Shown: positions 19,656-27,275 of the stretch, one piece after another
Position numbering within the stretch: position 1 is the first letter of the stretch
Layout: the number at the start of each line of letters is the position of its first letter
From: UBA2396 sp038042175
GTDB taxonomy: Bacteria > Planctomycetota > Phycisphaerae > Phycisphaerales > UBA1924
Reading direction: 5' to 3'
Length of the DNA stretch: 64,000 bases
Assembly (NCBI GenBank): GCA_964358855.1
Contig: CAYHQQ010000011.1
Location: 1-64,000 of the forward strand
The notes under the pieces: model-generated
What the model was told of the DNA's origin: nothing
Database searches by the model: none
Seen by the model: only the letters and a program-made list of their open reading frames with translations
Program-made: the position numbers and the translations under genes

Positions 19656-21368
19656 TCATCTCAACGTCCGCACCGCGCGGATGACCTCATCGGGGTCCGC
19701 ACGCTTCTTGTAGTCCCAGTCGGCGAAGGTCCAACGGATGACGCCGTCGCGATCGATCACGAACGTGGCGGGCGCGGGGAGTTCCCATGTGCCCGAGGCG
19801 TTGGACTCGGCGACGTTGAGGCCAAACTTCTGGTACTTGGCCTTAGTGCCGTCATCCACGACGAAGTGGACCTTGAATGCCTTGGCCGCGGCGAAGACGC
19901 CGTCGCTGTAGACGGCGTAATCGCCCTTGGCCTTCTCGCGCGTCGCCGCGGCGAGGTCGGGCTTTTCCGGCGTGAGTGCGATGAAGGTTCCACCGGCGGC
20001 CTTGAGCGCATCGATCTTGTCGTGCCAGGCCGACAGGGCGCGGGTGCAGAAGGGGCACCAGCCGCCGCGATAGAACGTGAGCACGATGGGGCCGTCCTTG
20101 TAGAGTGAGGCGAGTTGCACGGGCTTGCCGTCGATTCCCGTGACAGTGGCGTCGGGTGCCTTTGTGCCCACTGCGAGGCCGGGCGCGGCGGGCGGTGCTT
20201 CGGCAGCCTGGGCACCGTCCGCCTTGACAACGGCGGTCCTGGGATAGAACGCCGACCACGAGTAGTAGAAGGTCTGGGCGGTGCGCACGCCCTTGGGGGC
20301 TTGAACAACCGCGACACCCGCGTTGCTCTTGCTGAGAACAACCTTGCCCGCGGGCGTCGGTATGCTGCGTCCGTCGCCGATCGCGTCCACAGGAACGAAC
20401 CACGCCTGGGCTGTGTCTCCCTCGCCGACGGCGATGCCGACACCCAGCGTTTTGCGGGGGAGGGTGTCGCCCACGCCCGCGACGGGCACCATGAGTGTCT
20501 CATCCTTGAAGTACGACTCGTACGGCGAGTGCGAATAGTCGCGGTTGTGCCCCGTGTCCTTGCTGACGATCTTCGCCGTAGGGTGCGACTTCTTGAACGC
20601 CGCGAACGTGACGACTTCGACCGGAAGCATCTCCAGCGCGGTCCCGGCCAGCGGCCCGCTGACGGCGTGCATGCCCAGTTGGCTCCACAGGCCTTTGTCT
20701 TTCTTGTCGTACATGAGCACGTTGGAGTTGTAGAGTGCGCCCGAGACGCCGAACTCCAGCACCACACTTGACGGCTTGCTCCCGCTGCCGTCCGCCGCCG
20801 CGCCCTCGGCGGCCTTGGGTGTGACGCGGCGCGAGAAGACCGTCGCTGAGTCGCACAAGGGGCAATACGTCGCCGCAATCGGCTCACCGCCGACTGTCGT
20901 GTTGACAACCTCGTGCCAATCCAGCACGCGCAGCGGCACGCCCAGCACATCATCGCCGACGACAACCTCGACGACGCGGGCGTCATCCGGCAGCCAGTCG
21001 GCCTTGTCGGCAGGCTCGGTCTTGGGGTCGGTGAGCGCGGGGATGGCATCGCGCGGCAGGAGCGTGTGGATCTGTTCCTTCGGGATGGTCAGCCCCGCGA
21101 GGTTGTAGTCCTTCTCGATGTCCACCGAGCCGGGCCGCTGCACACGCTTGAAGGCATCGGGCTGGGCCTCGGCCTTGGCCGCGCCCGAGGGACGCGAGCC
21201 GCTGCCGGGCTCGTCCGCGGGTTGTTCGGTTTCGGCATCGAACGCCGCGCAGTCAGCGCAATCCACCACTTCGACTTCGTGCGGCAGCAACGCCGCCCGG
21301 TGCTTGTACGCCGCGGCGGCGGTGAGGGGGACCATCGCGAGTATCAGCACCTTGAGGCGCGTGGACAT
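19656..21368 (-). CDS. DUF3179 - peroxiredoxin (AhpC/TSA) fusion protein
   Basis: 570 aa with an N-terminal signal or anchor, a Cys pair CADC (37, 40), and a DUF3179 domain (about 85-385) with its hallmark YCPLCDSATVFSR (Cys169, Cys172) and the GHNRDYSHSPYESYF block. A C-terminal AhpC/TSA-redoxin domain (about 395-570) follows, with FYRGGWCPFCTRAL (Cys438, Cys441) and FVIDRDGVIRWTF. GSGSRPSG (55-62) and GSGSKPSS (194-201) repeat a motif found in two neighbours. The start at 21368 has GGAG 8 bases upstream; the frame extends farther up but without a signal peptide. Probably a periplasmic thiol peroxidase or reductase. The DUF3179 function is unknown. Confidence 0.85.
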   Translation of the reverse strand: MSTRLKVLILAMVPLTAAAAYKHRAALLPHEVEVVDCADCAAFDAETEQPADEPGSGSRPSGAAKAEAQPDAFKRVQRPGSVDIEKDYNLAGLTIPKEQIHTLLPRDAIPALTDPKTEPADKADWLPDDARVVEVVVGDDVLGVPLRVLDWHEVVNTTVGGEPIAATYCPLCDSATVFSRRVTPKAAEGAAADGSGSKPSSVVLEFGVSGALYNSNVLMYDKKDKGLWSQLGMHAVSGPLAGTALEMLPVEVVTFAAFKKSHPTAKIVSKDTGHNRDYSHSPYESYFKDETLMVPVAGVGDTLPRKTLGVGIAVGEGDTAQAWFVPVDAIGDGRSIPTPAGKVVLSKSNAGVAVVQAPKGVRTAQTFYYSWSAFYPRTAVVKADGAQAAEAPPAAPGLAVGTKAPDATVTGIDGKPVQLASLYKDGPIVLTFYRGGWCPFCTRALSAWHDKIDALKAAGGTFIALTPEKPDLAAATREKAKGDYAVYSDGVFAAAKAFKVHFVVDDGTKAKYQKFGLNVAESNASGTWELPAPATFVIDRDGVIRWTFADWDYKKRADPDEVIRAVRTLR

Positions 21369-21483
21369 GACGGGGACTCCTCGATGAACAGTCGGGCGGA
21401 CAATCGCGGTGTGGAGCGTCTCGGCCCCGCACCGCGGAGGGAGAGAGAGACCATCGATCCTTGCACGCCGGGCGGGGGCAACG

Positions 21484-21672
21484 CTACCGCCCGGACGGAT
21501 TGCTCCCGCTCCCGCTCGCGGGCGACGAGTTGCCGGATGGCTTGCTGCCCGAGCCGGAGTCGGACTTGCTGTCCTGGCACCCGGCCAAAGCGAGCATCGC
21601 GGCGGCCGCAATGCCGATGGCGGCAACGGAAAGAGTGCGAGATTTACGAACGATGGTGGTGCGATGGCTCAT
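21484..21672 (-). CDS. Small Ser/Gly-rich lipoprotein
   Basis: 62 aa. A lipoprotein signal ends LALAGC (lipid Cys32), and the mature part is only about 30 residues, nearly all Ser, Gly, Pro, Asn, Lys and Asp. It contains two copies of the motif GSGSKPSG / GSGSNPSG (40-47, 54-61), the same motif seen in the thioredoxin and the DUF3179 fusion. No catalytic residues. ECF-type promoter element 2 is 23 bases upstream of the start. It is first in the minus-strand series lipoprotein, DUF3179 fusion, protease. Its role may be structural or as a membrane tether; I do not recognise a family. Confidence 0.75.
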   Translation of the reverse strand: MSHRTTIVRKSRTLSVAAIGIAAAAMLALAGCQDSKSDSGSGSKPSGNSSPASGSGSNPSGR

Positions 21673-21695
21673 GGGGAACGGACTCCTAGTCCACA

Positions 21696-21724
21696 GGGAA
21701 CAGGAAGCCCGGTGGGCTTATTCC
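21696..21724 (-). promoter_or_regulatory. ECF-type promoter element 2 (upstream of small lipoprotein)
   Basis: Minus strand: GGAATA (21724-21719), 17 bases containing the inverted GCCC...GGGC, then GTTCCC (21701-21696). The lipoprotein ATG is 23 bases farther, with AGGAG between. The site extends the match with element 1 (both continue CCTGTTCCCTG). Confidence 0.7.
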
Positions 21725-21810
21725 GTGCCTTTGGGACCGGCCTCGCGGAAGCCATAGGCGAACACGGCCACCCAGCACGGCCGTCACGGCGTGGGGGCTT
21801 CACGCCGCAT

Positions 21811-21839
21811 GGAATACCAGCATACCCGTCGCCATTCCC
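21811..21839 (+). promoter_or_regulatory. ECF-type promoter element 3 (upstream of DUF2934 gene)
   Basis: Plus strand: GGAATA (21811-21816), 17 bases, ATTCCC (21834-21839). It is 50 bases before the DUF2934 ATG and divergent from element 2, so one 200-base region fires both ways. Confidence 0.68.
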
Positions 21840-21889
21840 CTTCGTGACTCGACGCGATTACCGACCGCAACGAAGCGAAAGGACCGTCC

Positions 21890-22159
21890 ATGAAACCCTC
21901 CCCGTCCGCGTCCGTCACGGCCGCACCCTCGAATCAGCCGCACGCCGAAAGCACGGCGGTCACCCACGACTGCATCTGCAAGCGGGCGCATGAACTGTTC
22001 CTGGCCCGCAATGGCGGCCCGGGCGATGCGGCGTCGGATTGGTGTCAGGCCGAGAAGGAACTCTGCGAGGCGTGCGACCACGCGCCTCCGGAATCCACCG
22101 ACCCGCTGGTGATCGAGACTCGCACGAGGTCCGCCGCTACAACCATCGTCCGCAAATAG
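21890..22159 (+). CDS. DUF2934 domain protein
   Basis: 89 aa, soluble. Residues about 27-58 (CICKRAHELFLARNGG...DWCQAEKELCEAC) match the DUF2934 pattern RAYELW-x-GxP-x2-A-x2-DW-x2-AExEL. Four Cys (CIC and CEAC plus one in DWCQ) are unusual additions and could bind metal or thiols. AAAGGA precedes the ATG. Function of the family is unknown. It heads a plus-strand series with the receiver-like, AhpD-like and small membrane proteins and carries ECF-type element 3. Confidence 0.75.
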   Translation: MKPSPSASVTAAPSNQPHAESTAVTHDCICKRAHELFLARNGGPGDAASDWCQAEKELCEACDHAPPESTDPLVIETRTRSAATTIVRK

Positions 22160-22232
22160 CTCGACAAGGCCGATACGTCGCGTCCGCACGCGCTCGGCCG
22201 ACGGTTCGCGCGAATCATCGAAGGACCACTCC

Positions 22233-22691
22233 ATGCCCAACACCCATGAACCAGCCGCCGTCCGCCCGCACCAGCCCAGCGATCCGGCAAGCGCCGCCCC
22301 GCGTCCCGCGCGGATCGCGCTGGTGGGCCACTGCGGGCCGGACTCGTGGATGCTCAAGGGGGTCGTCGCCCGCGCCTTCCCCGGGGCTGAGGTCGCGATG
22401 GTGAACGACACCGCGTCCGCGCAGGCCCACGCCGAGAAGGCCGACCTCTTGCTGGTGAATCGCACACTCGACGGCGACTTCTTCGCCGGCTCGGGACTCG
22501 ACCTGATCCGCGTCCTGCTGTCGGTGGCGAAGCGTCACGCCGCGCTCATGCTCGTGAGCAACCACGCCGATGCCCAGGCGCAGGCCGAAGGCCTCGGCGC
22601 AGCGCCGGGGTTCGGCAAGTCCAAGGCCGGCTCGCCCGAAGCGGCGCAGCGGATGCGTGCCGCCGTAGCGCACGCAGCCACGCGGCCGTAG
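22233..22691 (+). CDS. Atypical CheY-like receiver-domain protein
   Basis: 152 aa. After a disordered Pro-rich start, RIALVGHCGPDSWMLKGVVARAFP, then ADLLLVNRTLDG and ALMLVSNHADAQAQAEGLGA follow the beta-alpha order of response-regulator receivers. The phosphoacceptor Asp position appears as Asn (LLLVNR), so it is likely a pseudo-receiver that does not use phospho-Asp. There is no output domain. Co-directional with DUF2934 and the AhpD-like gene. Assignment rests on pattern only and is moderately sure. Confidence 0.6.
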   Translation: MPNTHEPAAVRPHQPSDPASAAPRPARIALVGHCGPDSWMLKGVVARAFPGAEVAMVNDTASAQAHAEKADLLLVNRTLDGDFFAGSGLDLIRVLLSVAKRHAALMLVSNHADAQAQAEGLGAAPGFGKSKAGSPEAAQRMRAAVAHAATRP

Positions 22692-22777
22692 ACCCACGCG
22701 GTCTCGCGGCCCTGGAACGAGACGAGCCGAGCGTGTGTGTCGGCTTGCCCTGGCCTCCCGCTGAAAGGAGATCGCTC

Positions 22778-23323
22778 ATGCGAGTAACCGTCACCGACAC
22801 CGACATCCAGCGTGCCTTCGAGATCGTCAGGGGCGACCCCTGCTTCGCCGAGAGCGTGGCTGCGATGAAGGCCGGTAAACGACCCGGCGAGATGCTCCAG
22901 GCCATGTCACTCCGCCCCGAACTGCTCGCGGGCTTCTCCAAACTGGGCGAGGGCTTCTACCCCGGCGGCATCGTCGAGCGTGACCTCAAGGAACTGGTCA
23001 TCCTCGAATCCTCCCGTTCCAACGCCTGCCAGTTCTGCACGGGCGTACACGTCGTCATCGCCCGCATGATGGGCATCGGCGACGACCCGCTGAGATTGCT
23101 CGACGAGCCGCAGCGACAGACCGCCCGCCAACGCCTCGCGCTGGAGTACACCAGGGCCGCGATGGCCGACTCCAACCGCGTGAGCGACGACCTCTTCGCC
23201 CGGCTGAAGACCGTCTTCACCGACGCGGAGATCGTGGAGATCACGTTTCTGATCGGGAACATCAACTGCCTGAACCTATTCAACAACTGCCTGCGGGTGA
23301 TGTACCACGGGGAGTACGACTGA
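22778..23323 (+). CDS. AhpD/carboxymuconolactone decarboxylase family protein
   Basis: 181 aa all-helical AhpD/CMD fold with the redox pair and proton relay in NACQFCTGVHVVIARMMGI (Cys84, Cys87, His91), the signature of alkylhydroperoxidase D-like proteins. AAAGGAG is 7 bases before ATG 22778; the frame extends to 22733 but without conserved residues. Proteins of this size and pattern are often found beside arsS in arsenosugar clusters and described as peroxidase-like, which fits the genes 3-6 kb downstream. Substrate unknown. Confidence 0.85.
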   Translation: MRVTVTDTDIQRAFEIVRGDPCFAESVAAMKAGKRPGEMLQAMSLRPELLAGFSKLGEGFYPGGIVERDLKELVILESSRSNACQFCTGVHVVIARMMGIGDDPLRLLDEPQRQTARQRLALEYTRAAMADSNRVSDDLFARLKTVFTDAEIVEITFLIGNINCLNLFNNCLRVMYHGEYD

Positions 23324-23324
23324 A

Positions 23325-23561
23325 ATGTGGATCTCTCGCTTCAAACGCTTTGTGACTGTCAGCTTGGCGATATTTGCCGTTCTGTTCTGTGTCCAACTGC
23401 TCAAGGGTTACGAACCTGCCACGGCCGCACGGTTCGCAGTCATATGGGCGGCGGTATCGGCATCATTGTTTGTGGTGACCGGGATGTACTACGCGCGGCG
23501 GAAGATCGACTGCCCTATCTGCAACGAACCGATGACGCGGCCGACCTCAGAAAAGCGCTGA
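23325..23561 (+). CDS. Small membrane protein with CPIC motif
   Basis: 78 aa. Two hydrophobic segments (FVTVSLAIFAVLFCVQLL and AVIWAAVSASLFVVTGMYYA) are followed by a cytoplasmic-looking tail RRKIDCPICNEPMTRPTSE. The CPIC pair could bind metal. It starts 1 base after the stop of the AhpD-like gene, so it is very probably co-translated. I do not recognise the family. It converges with the phosphatase gene. Confidence 0.6.
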   Translation: MWISRFKRFVTVSLAIFAVLFCVQLLKGYEPATAARFAVIWAAVSASLFVVTGMYYARRKIDCPICNEPMTRPTSEKR

Positions 23562-23569
23562 GCGACTCA

Positions 23570-24388
23570 TTACAGTCCCAGCATCTTCGCCATCATCCTG
23601 GCCTTGTGCAGCAGCGACATGGCGGGCGGGTTCGCCGCGTTGTGGTGCAGGACCAGCACGGTGAGGTCGTCGGTCCGCGTGCCGGGCTGCCAGCCGAACT
23701 CGGCATCCACCGCAGCAATAAGGGAGCGGCCGAAGACCGCCGGGTCGGCCCCGCCGACGGTGCGGGCCAGGGCGAGCAGGCCCTCCTCGCCGATTGATTT
23801 GGCGGGCGGGCCGCCCGTCTCGATCAGGCCGTCGGAGTAGAGCACGACCAGGTCGCCCTTGCCCAGCGTGACGGCGAACTGGTGGTACTCGGTGGGGTGG
23901 ATGATGCCCAGCGGCAGGCCGCCCGACGATGCCGTGCCGCTCGTGTGTTCGTGCGACAGGAGCGACCACGTGCCCGAGGCGGCGTGGTACCAGAGCGGCC
24001 GGGGGTGGCCCGCCAGGCAGGCGATCAGCTCGTCGGTGGGCGCGAAGTAGGTCGCCAGGGCGGCGGTGGCGAAGATGCCGTTCTTGCTGAGCCGCCCGAA
24101 GGCGCGGTTGAGGGCGCGGGCGAAGCGGGTCTGGTCGGGGGTGCCCACGTGCTTGCGCATGAGCGTCCGCAGGTCGAGCGCCAGGTCATCCACGGCGGTG
24201 CCGTGCCCGGCCACATCCGCGAGCACGAAGCGGGCGATGCGCCCCTCGCCGCACATCGAGACGTAGTGGATATCGCCCCCGCTCGCCTCGCCGTGGTACG
24301 GCTGGCTGTAGAGCCAGGCGTCGATGCCGTGCACCGAGATGCCGCTCTCGGCGGCGATGTTGCCGCCCCAGACCTCCATGCATTGCAT
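23570..24388 (-). CDS. PP2C/SpoIIE-type serine phosphatase
   Basis: About 272 aa, a single RsbU/SpoIIE phosphatase domain without sensor domain. Metal-binding motifs are in order: GGDIHYV (first Asp), FVLADVAGHGTAVDDL, GHPRPLWY, VLYSDGLIETG, and C-terminal RTDDLTVLVL. Such enzymes dephosphorylate anti-sigma-factor antagonists in partner-switching systems. It follows the region-4-like gene by 43 bases. ATG 24388 is chosen; a longer frame to 24529 would overlap that gene by about 100 bases. No RsbV/RsbW partner is in the window, so its target is open. Probably in the mtnP transcript. Confidence 0.83.
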   Translation of the reverse strand: MQCMEVWGGNIAAESGISVHGIDAWLYSQPYHGEASGGDIHYVSMCGEGRIARFVLADVAGHGTAVDDLALDLRTLMRKHVGTPDQTRFARALNRAFGRLSKNGIFATAALATYFAPTDELIACLAGHPRPLWYHAASGTWSLLSHEHTSGTASSGGLPLGIIHPTEYHQFAVTLGKGDLVVLYSDGLIETGGPPAKSIGEEGLLALARTVGGADPAVFGRSLIAAVDAEFGWQPGTRTDDLTVLVLHHNAANPPAMSLLHKARMMAKMLGL

Positions 24389-24431
24389 CGTATGTGAGTG
24401 CGGGGACTCTTTAGGCAGCGGGATGGCATGT

Positions 24432-24797
24432 TCAGTCGCGGGGAGCAACGTTTGGATTCTCGCGGAAGTGGGGATCGAGGAGCGTGATGAGGGCGCAGCG
24501 GGCCCGGTGCAGCATACGGGCGACTTCACCGCGCGGCAGGTCCAGTTGCTGAGCGAGTTCGTCCTTGCTCATGCCTTGGCCATCGTGCAGCCGGGAGATT
24601 GTTTGATACGGGTCGGGCAGACGAGCGATCGCGGCCAGCACGATCTCGCGGTCGAGCTCGTCGCTCGCCGCGTTGGTGTCTCGCCACGGGCCGTGCGGAC
24701 GAACGGCACGGCCGCTGGCGTCGAAAGCTGGCAGTAGGTCGTCGAGTGCATCGCTGGAACAACGCATGGCGGGGACGGTTGACTGCCGGAGGCTCAT
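24432..24797 (-). CDS. Sigma-70 region-4-only regulator
   Basis: 121 aa. The only recognisable domain is a C-terminal sigma-70 region 4 helix-turn-helix: ELDREIVLAAIARLPDPYQTISRLHDGQGMSKDELAQQLDLPRGEVARMLHRAR. There is no region 2, so it is not a complete sigma factor by itself. It could be a split sigma subunit, an anti- or co-sigma regulator, or a DNA-binding adaptor. ATG 24797 overlaps the mtnP stop (ATGA), so translation is coupled; the upstream frame extension inside mtnP is rejected. Followed by the PP2C phosphatase. Confidence 0.72.
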   Translation of the reverse strand: MSLRQSTVPAMRCSSDALDDLLPAFDASGRAVRPHGPWRDTNAASDELDREIVLAAIARLPDPYQTISRLHDGQGMSKDELAQQLDLPRGEVARMLHRARCALITLLDPHFRENPNVAPRD

Positions 24798-25744
24798 GGG
24801 CAGCCTCCGGGGTTCTGAGCCGACAACTCCGGGAAGTATCGCCCCCAGATCGGACGCAGGCGTTCGACCTCGGCGGCGGGGATCAGGTCCTTCTTGGTCC
24901 AAATACCGAGCTTCAAGGCGTCGTGCGCGGGGCTCGGATGATCGCGGAGCATCGACACATCGCGCAGGGCGGCTTCGATGAGTTGGGCCGCGGCGTCGGC
25001 GCTCTTGTGCAGGTTGCCGATGATCTCCGTGAGCAGCGATTCGGGGGCTTGGCCCGGCCTTGGCTTCCGCTGCTTCCAGCAGTCGTAGTCGGTGGGCAGG
25101 GTGATGAGGGCGTAGGCGATCTCTGCCTCGCGGGCCAGGCGGGCCTCGGGCAGAGCGGTCATGCCGACCACGTCGGCTCCAAACGCCCGGTGCATCTCGC
25201 TCTCGGCCCGCGTGGAGAACGCGGGGCCGTCGATGCAGATGTAGGTGCCGTCGGGATAGACCTCGATGCCCTTCTCGTTTACGCGCGGCGCGGCGGACTG
25301 GAGCCAGTCTCGCATCACAGGGCAGCAGGGGTCGGCGAACTCGATGTGGACGGCGGCAGAATCAAAGAACGTGCGGTCGGCGCCACGCGCGCCACTCCCG
25401 CTGGTGCGATCAATGAGTTGGTCCACCAGCAACACGCCGCCGGGGCGGATCTCCTCCCGCAGCGAGCCGACCGCGCCGGTGGCGACGATGTGCGTCACGC
25501 CGAGAGTCTTGAGGGCGTAGATGTTCGCCCGGTACGGCGCGCGGTGCGGCGGAATGGTGTGCCCGGTGCCGTGACGCTTGAGGATGGCGAGTTGGATGTC
25601 GGTACCCGCGAGCCTTCCGATGGCGATGGGAGCGCTCGGCGGACCGAACGGGGTTTGGACCTCGACGGCTTCGGGCGATTCGAGCAGCCCGCTCGCCGAG
25701 AGCCGGTCTTCCAGGCCGCTGCCTCCGATGATGGCGATCCGCAT
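24794..25744 (-). CDS. mtnP: S-methyl-5'-thioadenosine phosphorylase
   Basis: 316 aa purine nucleoside phosphorylase-fold enzyme. MTAP-type landmarks: IIGGSGLED, RHGTGHTIPPHRAPYRANIYALK, ATGAVGSL, CIDGPAFSTRAES and VVGMTALPEARLARE. It cleaves 5'-methylthioadenosine with phosphate. In this setting, beside arsM and arsS, the natural substrate may be the arsenical analogue 5'-deoxy-5'-dimethylarsinoyl-adenosine, from which adenine must be removed to make arsenosugars; that is inference. GGAG lies 6 bases before the ATG. A palindromic ECF-type element at 25849-25878 lies between it and divergent arsM. C-terminal KLGIWTKKDLIP is typical of one MTAP branch. Confidence 0.88.
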   Translation of the reverse strand: MRIAIIGGSGLEDRLSASGLLESPEAVEVQTPFGPPSAPIAIGRLAGTDIQLAILKRHGTGHTIPPHRAPYRANIYALKTLGVTHIVATGAVGSLREEIRPGGVLLVDQLIDRTSGSGARGADRTFFDSAAVHIEFADPCCPVMRDWLQSAAPRVNEKGIEVYPDGTYICIDGPAFSTRAESEMHRAFGADVVGMTALPEARLAREAEIAYALITLPTDYDCWKQRKPRPGQAPESLLTEIIGNLHKSADAAAQLIEAALRDVSMLRDHPSPAHDALKLGIWTKKDLIPAAEVERLRPIWGRYFPELSAQNPGGCP

Positions 25745-25848
25745 GAGAACTCCGTAGGTGAAGGACGAAGACGGGCCGTGGTCGGCGTGTGATCAGGGCC
25801 GGGAACCGTACCCGTGCCGCATCCCGCCTTTGAGCCTTGGTTGGAGAA

Positions 25849-25878
25849 GGGAATAGGGCCGGGCCCTCGCCTATTCCC
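25849..25878. promoter_or_regulatory. Bidirectional ECF-type promoter element (mtnP / arsM)
   Basis: A perfect 12-bp inverted repeat, GAAGGGAATAGG (25846-25857) with CCTATTCCCTTC (25870-25881), puts GGAATA-N17-ATTCCC on both strands: plus 25850-25878 toward arsM (about 87 bases to ATG) and minus 25877-25849 toward mtnP (about 105 bases to ATG). Both readings have exactly 17 bases of spacing. Confidence 0.75.
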
Positions 25879-25964
25879 TTCTGACCAGCCCGTGCACCCG
25901 AACAGCACCGGGATGCACCCGGCCGGAGACGTTTCGGATTACCGCTACTGGGAGCAGACAACGC

Positions 25965-27215
25965 ATGAGCAACGCGACCTTGAATGGAACGACACACAAC
26001 AATGGCTCGGCGAAGCCCGCCCCTCATGCTGAGCCCGAGACGCCGCATGGTGTTGACGCCATCGAGGGCGCGGTGCTCGGCCGCTACGCCGAGGCGTCGA
26101 AGGCTCCCGAGGCCGCGTTGTGCTGCCCGACCATCAACTATGACAAGGCCCTGCTCGCCATGCTGCCGCAGGAGATCATCGAGAAGGACTACGGCTGCGG
26201 CGATCCGAGCAAATACGTCGGAGAAGGCGAGACCGTCGTCGATCTCGGGTCGGGCGGGGGCAAGGTCTGCTACATGATCTCCAAGAAGGTGGGGACACGC
26301 GGGGCGGTCCTCGGTGTGGACTTCAACGATCCCATGCTCGCGCTGGCCCGCAAGTACCAGGGCGAGATGGCGGGCAAGATCGGCTGGGCGAACACATACT
26401 TCGTCAAGGCTCGCATCCAAGACATGGGGCTGGACCTTGATGCGCTGGCCGCGTGGCTGGCGGAGCACCCGGTGACGACGCTCGACGCCGCCGACGCGCT
26501 CGAAGCCGAGAAGCGCCGCATCCGCGCCCACGCGCCTGCGGTGCCCGGCGACTTCGCCGATGTGGTGGTCTCCAACTGCGTGCTCAACCTCGTGGCCACG
26601 GACGAGAAGGGAAAACTATTCGACGAGATCTTCCGCGTGCTCAAGAAGGGCGGGCGGGCGGTCATCAGCGACATCGTGTGCGACGAGACGCCGCCCGAGT
26701 CGATGCGGAATGACCCGCACCTGTGGAGCGGGTGCATCTCCGGGGCCTTCCGCGAGGACGAGTTCCTGGAGCGGTTCGAGAAGGCCGGGTTCCACGGGAT
26801 CGAAATACTTGAACGTGCCACCGAGCCGTGGCAGGTGGTCAACGGCATCGAGTTCCGGTCGATGACCGTGCGGGCGTACAAGGGCAAGCAGGGGCCGTGC
26901 TTCGAGCACAACCAGGCGGTGGTCTACAAGGGGCCGTGGAAGAAGGTCGTGGATGACGATGGGCACACGCTGGTCCGCGGCGAGCGGATGGCGGTGAGCG
27001 ACAAGACGTATCAACTGATGACCGATGCGAAGGGGCCGTACTCCGGGCAGGTCGTGGGCATCGAGCCGCGCACGCCGATCGCCGCCGAGGAGGCCAAGCC
27101 GTTTGCTTGCCAGAAGCAGGCGACCCGCGATCCGCGCCAGACCAAGGGGCTCGACTACCGCGAGACCATCGCCGCCGATAGCGAGTCTTGCTGCACAGAC
27201 GGCTCGTGCTGCTGA
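25965..27215 (+). CDS. arsM: Arsenite S-adenosylmethionine methyltransferase ArsM
   Basis: 416 aa class I SAM methyltransferase. SAM site VVDLGSGGGKVCYMISKKVG (about 91-110), with the As(III)-binding cysteines in family contexts: DYGCGDP (Cys78), VVVSNCVLNLV and LWSGCISGAF. It methylates arsenite stepwise to dimethylarsenic species, detoxifying it or feeding arsenosugar synthesis. The extra C-terminal domain (about 130 residues) and Cys-rich tail CCTDGSCC are typical of the long ArsM form found with ArsS. ATG 25965 lies in TACTGGGAGCAGACAACGC context (GGGAG). It is divergent from mtnP and shares a palindromic promoter element with it; PiT and arsS follow. Confidence 0.9.
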   Translation: MSNATLNGTTHNNGSAKPAPHAEPETPHGVDAIEGAVLGRYAEASKAPEAALCCPTINYDKALLAMLPQEIIEKDYGCGDPSKYVGEGETVVDLGSGGGKVCYMISKKVGTRGAVLGVDFNDPMLALARKYQGEMAGKIGWANTYFVKARIQDMGLDLDALAAWLAEHPVTTLDAADALEAEKRRIRAHAPAVPGDFADVVVSNCVLNLVATDEKGKLFDEIFRVLKKGGRAVISDIVCDETPPESMRNDPHLWSGCISGAFREDEFLERFEKAGFHGIEILERATEPWQVVNGIEFRSMTVRAYKGKQGPCFEHNQAVVYKGPWKKVVDDDGHTLVRGERMAVSDKTYQLMTDAKGPYSGQVVGIEPRTPIAAEEAKPFACQKQATRDPRQTKGLDYRETIAADSESCCTDGSCC

Positions 27216-27275
27216 GTTCTTCCATCGTTTGATCTGTTCGTGGTCCCGCGCGAGTCGCGGGCACTTGGAGTGTGC

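Noticed and set aside
27181..27230. Selenocysteine TGA at the end of arsM or arsS
   Set aside because: Both genes end after Cys-rich tails at ordinary TGA stops; no SECIS-like hairpin or continuing conserved frame was seen.
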